The translations under genes and the position numbers were made by a program. A stretch of DNA of 64,000 nt, taken from the NCBI RefSeq assembly GCF_003852535.1, contig NZ_QAJP01000005.1:330403-394402 (forward strand), read 5' to 3'. How positions within the stretch are numbered: the stretch's first letter is position 1; each line of letters opens with the position of its first letter. Positions 1 through 8,628 of the stretch are shown one piece after another. This DNA is from Herminiimonas sp. KBW02. Lineage in GTDB: Bacteria; Pseudomonadota; Gammaproteobacteria; Burkholderiales; Burkholderiaceae_D. The notes under the pieces are model-generated. The model did no database searches and was not told the DNA's origin. It saw only the letters and a program-made list of their open reading frames with translations.

Positions 1-498
1 GCAAAAGCACTGAATGATGCGATGCCTTTGGCGTTGGCGATGTTGCCAGCGGAGCAGCGACCAGTGGTCACGCATCAGTCGGGCAAGAAGAATATCGATG
101 CTTTGCGCGCCAACTATACGCAAGCAGGCGTGGAAGCAGAAGTCCTCGATTTTATCGATGACATGCCACGTCGTTATGCAGAAGCAGATCTGGTGATTTG
201 CCGCGCTGGTGCGATCACGGTATCGGAATTGACTGCTGCAGGTGTGGCCAGTGTGCTGGTGCCGTTGCTGGTATCGACCACGACGCATCAACGCGATAAC
301 GCGCAGTGGATGGAAAAACAAAATGCGGCTATCCATCTGCCGCAAACCGAATTAAGCGCGCAGGGTTTGGCAGAACTGCTGCAAAACATGACGCGCGAGA
401 AATGCAAGCAAATGGCCGAGGCAGCGTATGCCCAGGGTCGCCGCGATGCGAATGCCGCTATCGCCGATGTACTTGAAAAGTTAGTGAAGATCACATGA
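1..498 (+). CDS. murG: MurG, C-terminal part (cut by window start)
   Basis: The last 165 codons of the glycosyltransferase that adds GlcNAc from UDP-GlcNAc to lipid I, making lipid II on the inner face of the cytoplasmic membrane. The reading frame is open from base 1, so the N-terminal domain lies outside the window. The visible half is the UDP-GlcNAc-binding domain, with the family stretch [15 protein letters not shown] followed by a VPLL segment and a region rich in Thr, His and Gln before the C-terminal helices. The stop overlaps the start of murC by 4 bases, as is usual in the division and cell wall cluster, so translation is probably coupled. Identification is firm from sequence and from the following murC-ddl-ftsQAZ order. 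Confidence 0.95.
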   Translation, partial: AKALNDAMPLALAMLPAEQRPVVTHQSGKKNIDALRANYTQAGVEAEVLDFIDDMPRRYAEADLVICRAGAITVSELTAAGVASVLVPLLVSTTTHQRDNAQWMEKQNAAIHLPQTELSAQGLAELLQNMTREKCKQMAEAAYAQGRRDANAAIADVLEKLVKIT

Positions 499-1895
499 AG
501 CACAAAGTCAAAAATATTCATTTCGTCGGTATCGGCGGCAGCGGCATGAGTGGTATCGCTGAAGTGCTGTTGAATCTCGGCTACACGGTGTCAGGCTCCG
601 ACCTCGGCAGTAATGCCGCGACCCGTCGCCTGAGCGAACTGGGTGCCAAAGTGATGCTGGGCCATGCGGCTGAGAATGTAGAAAAAGCGGATGCCATCGT
701 CACTTCGACCGCGGTCAAGGAAGACAATCCGGAAGTCATCGCCGCACGCGAGAAACACATCCCTATCGTGCCGCGCGCTGTGATGCTGGCCGAACTGATG
801 CGTCTGCGCCGCGGTATCGCGATCGCCGGTACCCACGGCAAGACCACCACCACAAGCCTGGTTGCCAGTGTGCTGGCCGAAGGCGGCCTGGACCCTACCT
901 TTGTGATCGGTGGTTTGTTGAATAGCGCGGGTGCCAATGCCAAGCTCGGTACCGGTGAATTCATCGTGGCCGAAGCAGATGAGTCGGATGCGTCCTTCCT
1001 GAATCTGTCGCCAGTGATCGAAGTCATCACGAACATCGATGCCGATCATATGGAAACCTATGGCCACGACTTTGAAAAACTGAAACAGGCTTTCATCGAA
1101 TTCACGCAACGTCTGCCGTTCTATGGCGTCGCAGTGCTGTGCCTGGACGATGCGACGATACGCGAAATCATGCCGCGCATCTCCAAGCTGATCACAACTT
1201 ATGGCTTCCACGAAGACGCGCAGGTACGCGCCATTGATGCGCAAGCGATAGCTGGCCACATGCATTTCACCGTGCTGCAGCAAGGTTATGCACCGATGAA
1301 AGTCAGCCTGAATCAGCCTGGCATGCATAACGTACAGAACGCCTGTGCCGCGATTGCGATTGCACGCGAACTGGGTGTCGCTGATCAGGCAACACAAAAA
1401 GCACTGACCGAATTCAATGGTGTGGGTCGTCGCTTCACACGCTATGGAGAAATAAGCATACCGGCTGTCAACGGCAAGTCTGCTGGCTCGTTTGCTCTGG
1501 TGGACGATTACGGGCATCACCCGGTGGAAACTGCAGCAACGATAGCCGCGGCACGTGGTGCTTATCCGGGCCGTCGCCTGGTACTGGCATTCCAGCCGCA
1601 TCGTTATACGCGTACCCGTGATTTGTTCGAGGACTTCGTCAAGGTTTTGTCGACCACCGACATGCTGGTACTGGCTGAAGTGTATGCCGCAGGTGAGCAG
1701 CCTATCGTTGCCGCCGACGGCCGCACGCTGGCGCATGCGCTGCGGGTGGCCGGCAAGGTAGACCCGGTGTTCGTGGAAAAAATTGCCGATATGCCGGCGA
1801 CCATCATGAACATCATCAAGGATGGTGATGTGGTGATCACGATGGGTGCAGGATCGATTAGTGGCGTGCCAGCCAAATTGGCAAAGCCTGAGTGA
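495..1895 (+). CDS. murC: UDP-N-acetylmuramate--L-alanine ligase MurC
   Basis: Joins L-alanine to UDP-MurNAc with ATP, the first step of stem peptide assembly in the cytoplasm. The 466-residue protein has the usual Mur ligase layout. An N-terminal Rossmann domain has the signature [16 protein letters not shown] at about residues 9-24. A central ATPase domain has the P-loop GTHGKTTTT at about 112-120 and an [10 protein letters not shown] stretch. The C-terminal domain holds DDYGHHPVE and FQPHRYTRT. The start overlaps murG by 4 bases and the stop overlaps ddl by 4 bases, so the three genes are tightly coupled. The paralogue mpl at 50390 shares the fold but recycles tripeptide instead. Confidence 0.97.
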   Translation: MKHKVKNIHFVGIGGSGMSGIAEVLLNLGYTVSGSDLGSNAATRRLSELGAKVMLGHAAENVEKADAIVTSTAVKEDNPEVIAAREKHIPIVPRAVMLAELMRLRRGIAIAGTHGKTTTTSLVASVLAEGGLDPTFVIGGLLNSAGANAKLGTGEFIVAEADESDASFLNLSPVIEVITNIDADHMETYGHDFEKLKQAFIEFTQRLPFYGVAVLCLDDATIREIMPRISKLITTYGFHEDAQVRAIDAQAIAGHMHFTVLQQGYAPMKVSLNQPGMHNVQNACAAIAIARELGVADQATQKALTEFNGVGRRFTRYGEISIPAVNGKSAGSFALVDDYGHHPVETAATIAAARGAYPGRRLVLAFQPHRYTRTRDLFEDFVKVLSTTDMLVLAEVYAAGEQPIVAADGRTLAHALRVAGKVDPVFVEKIADMPATIMNIIKDGDVVITMGAGSISGVPAKLAKPE

Positions 1896-2881
1896 AGATG
1901 ACCATGACTACAGAGCAAATGAAAAAGGAATTTGGCAAAGTCGGCGTACTGTTCGGCGGTCGCTCTGCCGAGCGTGAAGTTTCGCTGATGTCGGGCAAAG
2001 GCGTGCTGGCGGCTTTGCTGTCCAAAGGCATAGACGCGCATCCGTTTGATCCGGCTGAACGCAGCCTGGCGGAACTGGCAGCTGAAAAATTTGATCGTGT
2101 CTTTATCGCCTTGCATGGCCGCTTTGGCGAAGACGGCAGCCTGCAAGGTGCGCTGGAACAACTGGGCATCCCTTACACCGGACCAGGTGTGATGGCGTCG
2201 GCGATTGCGATGGATAAAGTCATCACCAAACGCGTGTGTCTGAGCCAGGGTGTGCCTACGCCGAAGTTCACGGCGCTGGAAGTGGAAGCGACGACGCCAG
2301 AGCAATTGCAGGCGATTGCAGCCGAATTCGGTATGCCGCTGATGCTGAAGGCACCGCATGAAGGTTCGACCATAGGTATCGCCAAGGTCGAAACCGCGGA
2401 AGGGATGCAAGCTGGTTTTGATTTGTGCGCCAAGTACGACGACGTGGTGCTGGTTGAGCAATTCGTCAAAGGACGTGAGCTGACCGTGCCGGTACTGGGT
2501 AGTGGTCGCAATGCACGTGCGTTGCCAATAGTGGAAATCAGGGCGCCGCAAGGTAACTACGATTATGAGCACAAGTATTTTAGTGATGACACTGAGTACC
2601 TGTGCCCGGCACCGTTTGACGCAGCATTTACCAAGCGTGTGCAGGCGTTGGCGGTCAGCGCGTTCAATGCGGTGGGTTGCACCGGCTGGGCGCGGGTTGA
2701 TTTCCTGGTGCGTGAATCGGATAACGAACCCTTTCTGCTGGAGATTAATACTTCGCCGGGCATGACCGGTCACTCGCTGGTGCCGATGTCGGCCAAGGTG
2801 GCGGGTACTGCTTATGAAGATTTGTGCGTGGAAATCCTGCGCATGGCCAGGCTGGGCCTGAAACCAGTGCAACACAAGTAA
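1892..2881 (+). CDS. ddl: D-alanine--D-alanine ligase
   Basis: Makes D-Ala-D-Ala, the end of the stem peptide, from two D-Ala and ATP in the cytoplasm. It is 329 residues with an ATP-grasp fold. Visible motifs are [17 protein letters not shown] near the N-terminus, [13 protein letters not shown], the HEGSTIGI loop, and the C-terminal metal-binding stretch [18 protein letters not shown]. The start chosen is a GTG whose last two bases lie in the murC stop (a GTGA overlap); in-frame ATGs 6 and 12 bases on are alternatives. It is the DdlB type normally found in this cluster, and ftsQ follows after 27 bases. Confidence 0.95.
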   Translation: MKMTMTTEQMKKEFGKVGVLFGGRSAEREVSLMSGKGVLAALLSKGIDAHPFDPAERSLAELAAEKFDRVFIALHGRFGEDGSLQGALEQLGIPYTGPGVMASAIAMDKVITKRVCLSQGVPTPKFTALEVEATTPEQLQAIAAEFGMPLMLKAPHEGSTIGIAKVETAEGMQAGFDLCAKYDDVVLVEQFVKGRELTVPVLGSGRNARALPIVEIRAPQGNYDYEHKYFSDDTEYLCPAPFDAAFTKRVQALAVSAFNAVGCTGWARVDFLVRESDNEPFLLEINTSPGMTGHSLVPMSAKVAGTAYEDLCVEILRMARLGLKPVQHK

Positions 2882-2908
2882 TCAGAAAACGGGACGATAG
2901 ATAACGCT

Positions 2909-3676
2909 ATGTGGCAAGACATCAGAACCCTGAACGCAACCGCCAATGCCTTGTTCGGCCTGGTTGCGCTCGCGCTGGTTTCTTGCTGCCTGTGGTGGAT
3001 AGCGCAACGGCCTTATTTCACCTTGAAGGTGATACGCATAGAAGGTGCGGAGCAGGCGCAGTTGCGACATATCAATCCGTTGACGGTGCGCAGTGCGGTG
3101 CTGGCGCGTATCAAAGGAAACTTTTTTACGGCTAACCTGGATACGGTACGTCAGACATTTGAATCAGTGCCTTGGGTGCGCAAGGCAACGGTGCGTCGCG
3201 ACTGGCCGAACCAGTTGACAGTCACGCTGGAAGAGCACACGCCGCTCGGTACCTGGGGTGAGGATGGACGTTTGCTTTCGACCAAGGGCGATGTGTTCAC
3301 CGCCAACCTGGCCGAGGCGGAAGAAGATGCAAACCTGCTGGCCTTTAACGGCCCGGTCGGAAGTGAAAAAGAAGTGGTGGCGCGCCTGAATGATTTGAAT
3401 GAATGGTTCGCTCCGCTGAACTTAAGCACCGAAGCGCTTTCATTGTCGGGCCGCTATGCGTGGACCGTGAAGTTGAGTAATGGCGTGACAGTGGAGTTGG
3501 GCAGGGAGAAAAGCAGTACGACTTTGAAGGAACGCGTGGATCGATTGGTGGGGATATATCCGCAATTGCTCGCACGCTTGCAGGACAGAATCGAAAATAT
3601 TGATATGCGTTATCCGAACGGACTGGCTCTGAAGGCGCAGGGCTTGAAGGTCGGATCGGACAGTAAAAAAAAGTAA
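2909..3676 (+). CDS. ftsQ: Cell division protein FtsQ
   Basis: A bitopic inner-membrane protein of the divisome that links the early cytoplasmic ring to FtsL, FtsB and the septal synthase. It is 255 residues: a short cytoplasmic N-terminus, one membrane segment at about residues 13-33 (ALFGLVALALVSCCLWWIA), then a periplasmic POTRA domain starting near FTLKVIRIEGA. The FtsQ/DivIB region includes VPWVRKATVRRDWPNQLTV and a later GRYAWTVKLSNGVTVELGR segment. The C-terminus is Lys-rich. It lies between ddl and ftsA, 10 bases before ftsA, which supports the call. Confidence 0.94.
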   Translation: MWQDIRTLNATANALFGLVALALVSCCLWWIAQRPYFTLKVIRIEGAEQAQLRHINPLTVRSAVLARIKGNFFTANLDTVRQTFESVPWVRKATVRRDWPNQLTVTLEEHTPLGTWGEDGRLLSTKGDVFTANLAEAEEDANLLAFNGPVGSEKEVVARLNDLNEWFAPLNLSTEALSLSGRYAWTVKLSNGVTVELGREKSSTTLKERVDRLVGIYPQLLARLQDRIENIDMRYPNGLALKAQGLKVGSDSKKK

Positions 3677-3686
3677 GCGGAAAAAC

Positions 3687-4919
3687 ATGACTAAAGACGC
3701 AAAAAACCTGATCGTCGGTCTCGACATCGGCACCTCGAAAGTGGTGGCTGTAGTGGCGGAAGTAATGCCCAACGGCCGACACGAAGTGATTGGTCTGGGC
3801 CAGCACGAATCCAAGGGGCTGAAGAAGGGGGTCGTCGTCAATATCGAAGCGACCGTCGAATCGATACAGCGCGCACTGGAAGAAGCAGAGCTGATGGCGG
3901 ACTGCAAGATCCGCAATGTGTATACCGGTATCGCCGGTAACCACATCCGCAGCTTTAATTCCAGCGGCATGGTGGCGATCAAGGACAAGGAAGTCACGGC
4001 GACCGATGTGGCGCGCGTGATCGAAACCGCGAAAGCCGTCAACATTCCTACCGATCAGCAATTGCTGCACACCGTGCCGCAGGAATTCATTGTCGATAAT
4101 CAGGAAGATGTGCGTGAACCTATCGGCATGAGCGGTATCCGACTCGAGGTGAAGGTGCACATCGTGACGGGCGCAGTGTCTGCAGTACAGAACATCGTCA
4201 AATGTATCCGTCGTTGCGGTCTCGAAGTATCCGATCTGATTTTGCAGCCTATGGCTTCAGCCGAAGCAGTGTTGACGGCGGATGAAAAAGAACTGGGTGT
4301 GGTGCTGATCGATATCGGCGGCGGCACGACTGACGTTGCGATTTTCACCGAAGGTGCGATTCGTCATACCGCAGTGATTCCGATTGCCGGTGACCAGATC
4401 ACTAACGACATCGCGATGGCGGTGCGTACGCCGACCGCAGAAGCGGAAGAGATCAAATTACGTTACGGCATGGCCAAGCAAGTGCTGGCTGATCCGGGCG
4501 AAACGCTGGAAGTGCCGGGTCTTGGTGATCGCGGTACCCGTGCCTTGTCACGTCAGGCCTTGGCTGCAGTCATCGAGCCGCGTATCGAAGAACTGTTTTC
4601 GCTGGTGCATCAGGTGGTGCGTGAGTCCGGTTACGAAGAAGTGCTGTCGTCCGGCATCGTCCTGACCGGCGGCACGGCAATGATGCCGGGTATGGCGGAA
4701 CTGGCAGAAGATATTTTCTTAAAGCCTGCGCGTTTGGGTACGCCCGAATACAACGGCCAGTTGGCAGATGTAGTCCGTAGTCCGCGGTATGCAACCGTAT
4801 TGGGTTTGTTGTTGGAAGCGAAAAAGCAGTATCTGCGTGGACACATCGTCACGCGTCAGGATGGCTCGACGGTCGCAGTTTTCCGTCGCATGAAGGAATG
4901 GTTTTTAGGTAATTTTTAA
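3687..4919 (+). CDS. ftsA: Cell division protein FtsA
   Basis: An actin-like ATPase that tethers FtsZ filaments to the inner membrane and recruits later division proteins. The 410-residue protein opens with the phosphate-1 motif LIVGLDIGTSKVVAVVAE. It has the phosphate-2 stretch VVLIDIGGGTTDVAIFTEGA around residue 210 and the adenosine motif SGIVLTGGTAMMPGM near 320. The last residues (VAVFRRMKEWFLGNF) form the amphipathic membrane-targeting helix typical of FtsA. A gap of 135 bases separates it from ftsZ, room for separate control of ftsZ. Confidence 0.97.
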   Translation: MTKDAKNLIVGLDIGTSKVVAVVAEVMPNGRHEVIGLGQHESKGLKKGVVVNIEATVESIQRALEEAELMADCKIRNVYTGIAGNHIRSFNSSGMVAIKDKEVTATDVARVIETAKAVNIPTDQQLLHTVPQEFIVDNQEDVREPIGMSGIRLEVKVHIVTGAVSAVQNIVKCIRRCGLEVSDLILQPMASAEAVLTADEKELGVVLIDIGGGTTDVAIFTEGAIRHTAVIPIAGDQITNDIAMAVRTPTAEAEEIKLRYGMAKQVLADPGETLEVPGLGDRGTRALSRQALAAVIEPRIEELFSLVHQVVRESGYEEVLSSGIVLTGGTAMMPGMAELAEDIFLKPARLGTPEYNGQLADVVRSPRYATVLGLLLEAKKQYLRGHIVTRQDGSTVAVFRRMKEWFLGNF

Positions 4920-4987
4920 GTTCGTATTTGGTTTCGTAGTAAGTATTTAATTTTGTCTTAACTCATTTTGTAATAACCCGCAGTTAG

Positions 4988-5026
4988 CAGTTGCTAGTTG
5001 TCACACCGCGTGAGAACTATCAACTG
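4988..5026 (+). repeat. Imperfect inverted repeat in the ftsZ leader
   Basis: Two 17-base arms, 4988-5004 (CAGTTGCTAGTTGTCAC) and 5010-5026 (GTGAGAACTATCAACTG), pair at 15 of 17 positions around a 5-base loop, ACCGC. The element ends 28 bases before the ftsZ start codon and just before the ribosome-binding region TAAGGAAA. No T-run follows, so it is not a usual terminator. It could be an operator or an mRNA stem-loop. The pairing is read directly from the sequence; any role is inference. Confidence 0.6.
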
Positions 5027-5054
5027 GAAACTGCATAATCTTTAAGGAAATATC

Positions 5055-6239
5055 ATGGAAATCGACATGCTCGAAAATGTGGCACAAGGAACCGTGATCA
5101 AGGTGGTTGGCGTTGGTGGTGCTGGTGGCAACGCTGTACAACACATGATCAATAAAGGCGTGAACGGCGTTGAATTCATCGTCGCCAACACCGATGCGCA
5201 AGCATTGCAATTATCGAAGGCGCACAACATCATCCAGATCGGTGAAACCGGTCTGGGCGCTGGCATGAAGCCTGCGGTAGGTCGTCAGCTGGCGGAAGAA
5301 ACCCGTCCACGCATCGAAGACGCATTGCGCGGCGCGCACATGGTCTTTATCGCAGCAGGTATGGGCGGCGGCACCGGTACCGGTGCAGCACCTATCATCG
5401 CGCAAATCGCGAAAGAGCAAGGCGCGTTGACAGTGGCGGTAGTTTCCAAGCCATTCTCGTACGAAGGCCGCAAGTGCATGGACATCGCCGACGAAGGTCT
5501 GGAAGCATTGGGCCAGCACGTTGATTCGCTGATCATCATCCTGAACGAAAAACTGGAAGAGATCTACGAAGACGACAGCATGATCGAATGGCTGCAACAC
5601 GCTGATGACGTATTGAACAATGCTGTTGCCGGTATTGCAGAAATCATCAACGTACCAGGTCATATCAACGTCGACTTCAATGACGTGAAAACGATCATGG
5701 GCGAACAAGGCAAGGCGATGATGGGTACGGCAACTGCACAAGGTATTGATCGTGCACGTATCGCAGCTGAGCAGGCAGTTGCCTCGCCATTGCTCGACGG
5801 CATCGACTTGTCCGGCGCGCGCGGCGTACTGGTCAACGTGACCGCCAGCCGTGGCCTCAAAGGTAAGGAAATCAAGGAAGTAATGGCTACCGTGCGCGCA
5901 TTCGCAGCACCAGACGCATCGATCGCGCAAGGTATCGCGTACGACGATGAAATGGGCGACGATATCCGCGTGACTGTGGTGGCAACCGGCCTGGGTCGTG
6001 CGCGTAAAGGCGTACAACTGGTACAGACTCCGATGTTGCGTACCGGCACCCATAACGAACCTATGATGGCCAACACCGGCATGCTGCAAGGCGCAGCGCA
6101 ACCTGCCGCTTCGTTCGACGGTTTGAAGGCGCCGGCAGTATGGCGTCGTGAATCGGCGTCCGATACGGTACGTGCGCTGGAGAAAAACGGCATGGAAACC
6201 TACGATATTCCTGCCTTCCTGCGCAAGCAGGCTGACTGA
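5055..6239 (+). CDS. ftsZ: Cell division protein FtsZ
   Basis: A tubulin-like GTPase that polymerises at mid-cell to form the division ring. It is 394 residues. The GTP-binding motif GGGTGTG is at about residues 103-109 within FIAAGMGGGTGTGAAPIIA, and the synergy-loop stretch NVDFNDVKTIM is near 205. A variable linker of about 60 residues leads to the conserved tail YDIPAFLRKQAD that binds FtsA, ZipA and ZapD. A zapD gene is also present (15610-16365, minus). The start ATG has TAAGGAAATATC upstream. A terminator follows at 6337-6364. Confidence 0.98.
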   Translation: MEIDMLENVAQGTVIKVVGVGGAGGNAVQHMINKGVNGVEFIVANTDAQALQLSKAHNIIQIGETGLGAGMKPAVGRQLAEETRPRIEDALRGAHMVFIAAGMGGGTGTGAAPIIAQIAKEQGALTVAVVSKPFSYEGRKCMDIADEGLEALGQHVDSLIIILNEKLEEIYEDDSMIEWLQHADDVLNNAVAGIAEIINVPGHINVDFNDVKTIMGEQGKAMMGTATAQGIDRARIAAEQAVASPLLDGIDLSGARGVLVNVTASRGLKGKEIKEVMATVRAFAAPDASIAQGIAYDDEMGDDIRVTVVATGLGRARKGVQLVQTPMLRTGTHNEPMMANTGMLQGAAQPAASFDGLKAPAVWRRESASDTVRALEKNGMETYDIPAFLRKQAD

Positions 6240-6250
6240 TTCCGTATGGC

Positions 6251-6307
6251 ATTTTGCGGGTAGTTGGACGGTAGGATAGCGATTTCTTGTCAAACTACCT
6301 GCAAAAT
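6251..6307. repeat. Inverted repeat downstream of ftsZ
   Basis: Arms at 6251-6268 (ATTTTGCGGGTAGTTGGA) and 6290-6307 pair at 16 of 18 positions across a 21-base loop. It begins 12 bases after the ftsZ stop and precedes the canonical terminator at 6337. It has no T-run. It could stabilise the 3' end of the ftsZ mRNA or be a binding site upstream of the peroxiredoxin gene. Function is not shown. Confidence 0.45.
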
Positions 6308-6336
6308 TGAACGGAACAAGGCATACTTCGGTTTCT

Positions 6337-6364
6337 ACGCCGCGCCAAGTGCGCGGCGTTTTCT
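6337..6364 (+). terminator. Intrinsic terminator after ftsZ
   Basis: A GC-rich 9-bp perfect stem, ACGCCGCGC (6337-6345) with GCGCGGCGT (6351-6359), loop CAAGT, followed by TTTTCT. It lies 97 bases past the ftsZ stop and 40 bases before the peroxiredoxin start, so it should end the division-cluster transcript. Confidence 0.8.
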
Positions 6365-6403
6365 AGTCGGCTATGCCGGTAAAACTAATCAAAGGAATTC
6401 GCA

Positions 6404-6907
6404 ATGACAATCAAAGTTGGTGATCAGCTGCCAGAAGCGCGGCTCGCAGAATACGTCGATGTAGCAACCGAAGCTTGCTCCGTTGGCCCAAGCAAAGTCA
6501 TGGTGCACGAAGCAACCAAAGGCAAAAAAATCGCAATTTTTGCAGTTCCTGGCGCATTTACGCCAACCTGCTCCGAAACACATGCTCCTGGCTACATCCA
6601 GGCAGCTGACCAGTTCAAAGCCAAAGGCGTTGATGAAATCTGGTGCATCTCGGTTAACGATCCGTTCGTTATGGGCGCATGGGGCCGCGAACAAAAAGCA
6701 GCTGGCAAAGTACGTTTCATCGCTGACGGCAGCGGTACTTTCACCAAGGCACTGGGTCTGGAATTCGATCTGACCAAAGGCGGCCTGGGTGTACGTTCGC
6801 AACGTTACTCGATGCTGGTTGAAGACGGCGTCGTCAAACAATTGAACGTTGAAGACAGCGGTCACCTGGAAGTATCGACAGCAGAAAAACTGCTGGCACA
6901 AATCTAA
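6404..6907 (+). CDS. Prx5-type peroxiredoxin
   Basis: A thiol peroxidase that reduces hydrogen peroxide and organic hydroperoxides, probably cytoplasmic since no signal peptide is seen. It is 167 residues with the Prx5 active-site stretch VPGAFTPTCSETHAPGY, which puts the peroxidatic Cys at residue 56. Further cysteines at 25 and 81 are possible partners, so whether it works as a 1-Cys or atypical 2-Cys enzyme cannot be settled here. No glutaredoxin domain is fused. It sits between ftsZ and lpxC with its own terminator on either side, so it is probably a single-gene transcript. From general knowledge, a redoxin gene at this place recurs in Burkholderiales. Start ATG with AAAGGAAT upstream. 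Confidence 0.92.
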   Translation: MTIKVGDQLPEARLAEYVDVATEACSVGPSKVMVHEATKGKKIAIFAVPGAFTPTCSETHAPGYIQAADQFKAKGVDEIWCISVNDPFVMGAWGREQKAAGKVRFIADGSGTFTKALGLEFDLTKGGLGVRSQRYSMLVEDGVVKQLNVEDSGHLEVSTAEKLLAQI

Positions 6908-6931
6908 GTTCCTGTTTCCACAGGAAAATAT

Positions 6932-6961
6932 AAAAAACGGCGCCTGGTGCGCCGTTTTTTT
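6932..6961 (+). terminator. Intrinsic terminator after the peroxiredoxin gene
   Basis: A 7-bp perfect stem, ACGGCGC (6937-6943) with GCGCCGT (6949-6955), loop CTGGT, preceded by an A-run and followed by seven Ts. It starts 24 bases after the stop codon. The flanking A- and T-runs would let it work on both strands. Confidence 0.9.
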
Positions 6962-7058
6962 ATGCCTGCGCCAACAGCAAGCGAGTCCCGCAGTGCTGCC
7001 CGGCTGTTGTTTTAGATGTCAGCAGGCGTAACAGTGGCGGGTGATTTCCGGCTTAGGT

Positions 7059-7067
7059 TGCTATAAT
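7059..7067 (+). promoter_or_regulatory. Extended -10 promoter of lpxC (probable leaderless start)
   Basis: The sequence TGCTATAAT is a perfect extended -10 element (TGnTATAAT). There is no convincing -35 box at the usual distance, which extended -10 promoters can do without. Transcription would start about 6-7 bases beyond 7067, at or next to the A of the lpxC ATG at 7074. No Shine-Dalgarno sequence can fit between them. Confidence 0.6.
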
Positions 7068-7073
7068 CGCAGC

Positions 7074-8009
7074 ATGTTAAAACAACGCACCATCAAACAA
7101 GTAGTCAAGTCCGTTGGCGTCGGTCTGCATTCCGGCACCAAGGTCGAACTGACCATGCATCCTGCACCGGTTGATGCCGGTATCATATTCCGTCGCATCG
7201 ATCTCGATCCGGTGGTCGAATTGCCTGCGCAGGCGACTATCGTCGGCGATACGCGTATGGCTTCCACGCTGCAAAAAGGCGAGGCCAAGGTTTCCACCGT
7301 TGAGCACCTGATGTCGGCTTGCGCTGGTCTTGGAATAGACAATCTGTATGTCGACCTGACGGCAGAGGAAGTGCCGATCATGGACGGCTCGGCCTCTTCC
7401 TTTGTCTTCCTGCTGCAGCAAGCTGGTTTGCAGGAACAGGACGCGCCGAAGAAATTCATCCGCATCAAGAAAACGGTGGAAGTGCGCCAGGGTAGCGGTG
7501 ATCGTGAAATCTGGGCGCGACTGGAGCCATATGAAGGCTTCAAGCTCAAGTTCTTTATCCAGTTCAATCATCCTGCGGTAGACGGCACCGGCCAGACTGC
7601 AGAAATTGATTTCAGCTTCGAGTCCTATGTAAAAGACGTGGCACGCGCCCGTACTTTCGGTTTTATGCAGGATATGGAAACCTTGCGCGGCATGGGGCTG
7701 ATCCGTGGCGGCTCATTGGAAAATGCAATCGTGATGGATGAATACCGCATCCTCAATACCGATGGTTTACGCTACGACAATGAGTTTGTGCGGCACAAGA
7801 TCCTGGATGCGATCGGTGATTTATATCTGGTTGGCCATCCGCTGATCGCCAGCTACAACGCGCATAAATCCGGTCATATGCTGAATAATCTGCTGGTGCG
7901 GGCGTTGCTGGAACAGCCCGATGCGTATGAAATCGTTACGTTTGAAAAAGTAGAAACCGCACCTACCGATTATGCCCGTCAGGCCAGCCTTGAATGGGCG
8001 CTGACTTAA
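7074..8009 (+). CDS. lpxC: UDP-3-O-acyl-N-acetylglucosamine deacetylase LpxC
   Basis: A zinc enzyme that catalyses the committed step of lipid A synthesis, removing acetate from UDP-3-O-acyl-GlcNAc in the cytoplasm. The 311-residue protein begins [21 protein letters not shown], the family's normal start, so the GTG 33 bases upstream is not used here. The zinc ligand region STVEHLMSA (His near residue 79) and the C-terminal stretch [19 protein letters not shown] with its His and neighbouring Asp are visible. It is the usual last gene of the division and cell wall cluster. A TGCTATAAT promoter ends 6 bases before the ATG. Confidence 0.97.
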   Translation: MLKQRTIKQVVKSVGVGLHSGTKVELTMHPAPVDAGIIFRRIDLDPVVELPAQATIVGDTRMASTLQKGEAKVSTVEHLMSACAGLGIDNLYVDLTAEEVPIMDGSASSFVFLLQQAGLQEQDAPKKFIRIKKTVEVRQGSGDREIWARLEPYEGFKLKFFIQFNHPAVDGTGQTAEIDFSFESYVKDVARARTFGFMQDMETLRGMGLIRGGSLENAIVMDEYRILNTDGLRYDNEFVRHKILDAIGDLYLVGHPLIASYNAHKSGHMLNNLLVRALLEQPDAYEIVTFEKVETAPTDYARQASLEWALT

Positions 8010-8023
8010 GCAGTTCTTCCCCT

Positions 8024-8057
8024 GGATTATTTGATGCTCTGCTGCATCAAATAATCC
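8024..8057. repeat. Perfect 14-bp hairpin between lpxC and the DciA gene
   Basis: Arms GGATTATTTGATGC (8024-8037) and GCATCAAATAATCC (8044-8057) are fully complementary around TCTGCT. It lies between the 3' ends of two convergent genes, where a bidirectional terminator would be expected, yet neither side has a T-run. It may be a non-canonical terminator or a 3'-end stabiliser. Confidence 0.65.
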
Positions 8058-8079
8058 GAGTCAAATCACATCCCGGATT

Positions 8080-8580
8080 TCATTTGGCACTGCGATGACG
8101 TTGCATCATCGTTCCGAGTGCAGCCTTCAATGCCTTGTTACGCGGACTGTCTTCCAGCGCCTCGCCCAGTTCTGCGAACGCGGAAAGCGCTTGTTTGGGC
8201 AGTACCAATTGCTTGGAAGCTGTTGATTTTATAAGGGTTTTGGCAACTTGCACTTTGAGGCGGATTGCGTTAACCTGCCAACCCCGCTGCTGTAATTCAT
8301 CTTGTAATTTTGGTAATTGTTGTTTCAGTCGTGCTGCCAATGCTGCATTTGGCGTAGACAAAACCAGCTGGTTCGCCTCAAACTGCAGCACCGCACAGTG
8401 TGCAAACATGGCCGGTAACGCAGCAGCGCAATCGTTCTGCAGCGACGCCATGCGTGCAACTGCCGGTAACAGTGCCGCAAGCTTGTCGTGCGAGCGCAAG
8501 AATTCCGCAGCGCCCTTCGCAGGTTTTTGCGTAGTGGTGCTTTGTTTGAATGGGATAAATGAGGATGGTCGCATCGTCAT
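8080..8580 (-). CDS. DciA-like (DUF721) protein
   Basis: A 166-residue protein of the DUF721 family. In bacteria lacking DnaC or DnaI, members called DciA help load the replicative helicase DnaB onto DNA. The sequence has the family pattern: an N-terminal basic and Thr/Ser-rich segment, then an Ala/Leu-rich helical region (NDCAAALPAMFAHCAVLQFEANQLVLSTPNAALAARLKQQLPKL has the typical core, which spans residues 49-92) and a C-terminal tail. A second ATG two codons in (MRPSSF) is an alternative start. It is convergent with lpxC and divergent from the M23 peptidase gene, 48 bases away. The role in helicase loading is inferred from the family. Confidence 0.75.
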   Translation of the reverse strand: MTMRPSSFIPFKQSTTTQKPAKGAAEFLRSHDKLAALLPAVARMASLQNDCAAALPAMFAHCAVLQFEANQLVLSTPNAALAARLKQQLPKLQDELQQRGWQVNAIRLKVQVAKTLIKSTASKQLVLPKQALSAFAELGEALEDSPRNKALKAALGTMMQRHRSAK

Positions 8581-8628
8581 GAAACCTTATCACACCTCGT
8601 CCAGAAGCGGCGAGCCTAGGGAGTCGCG

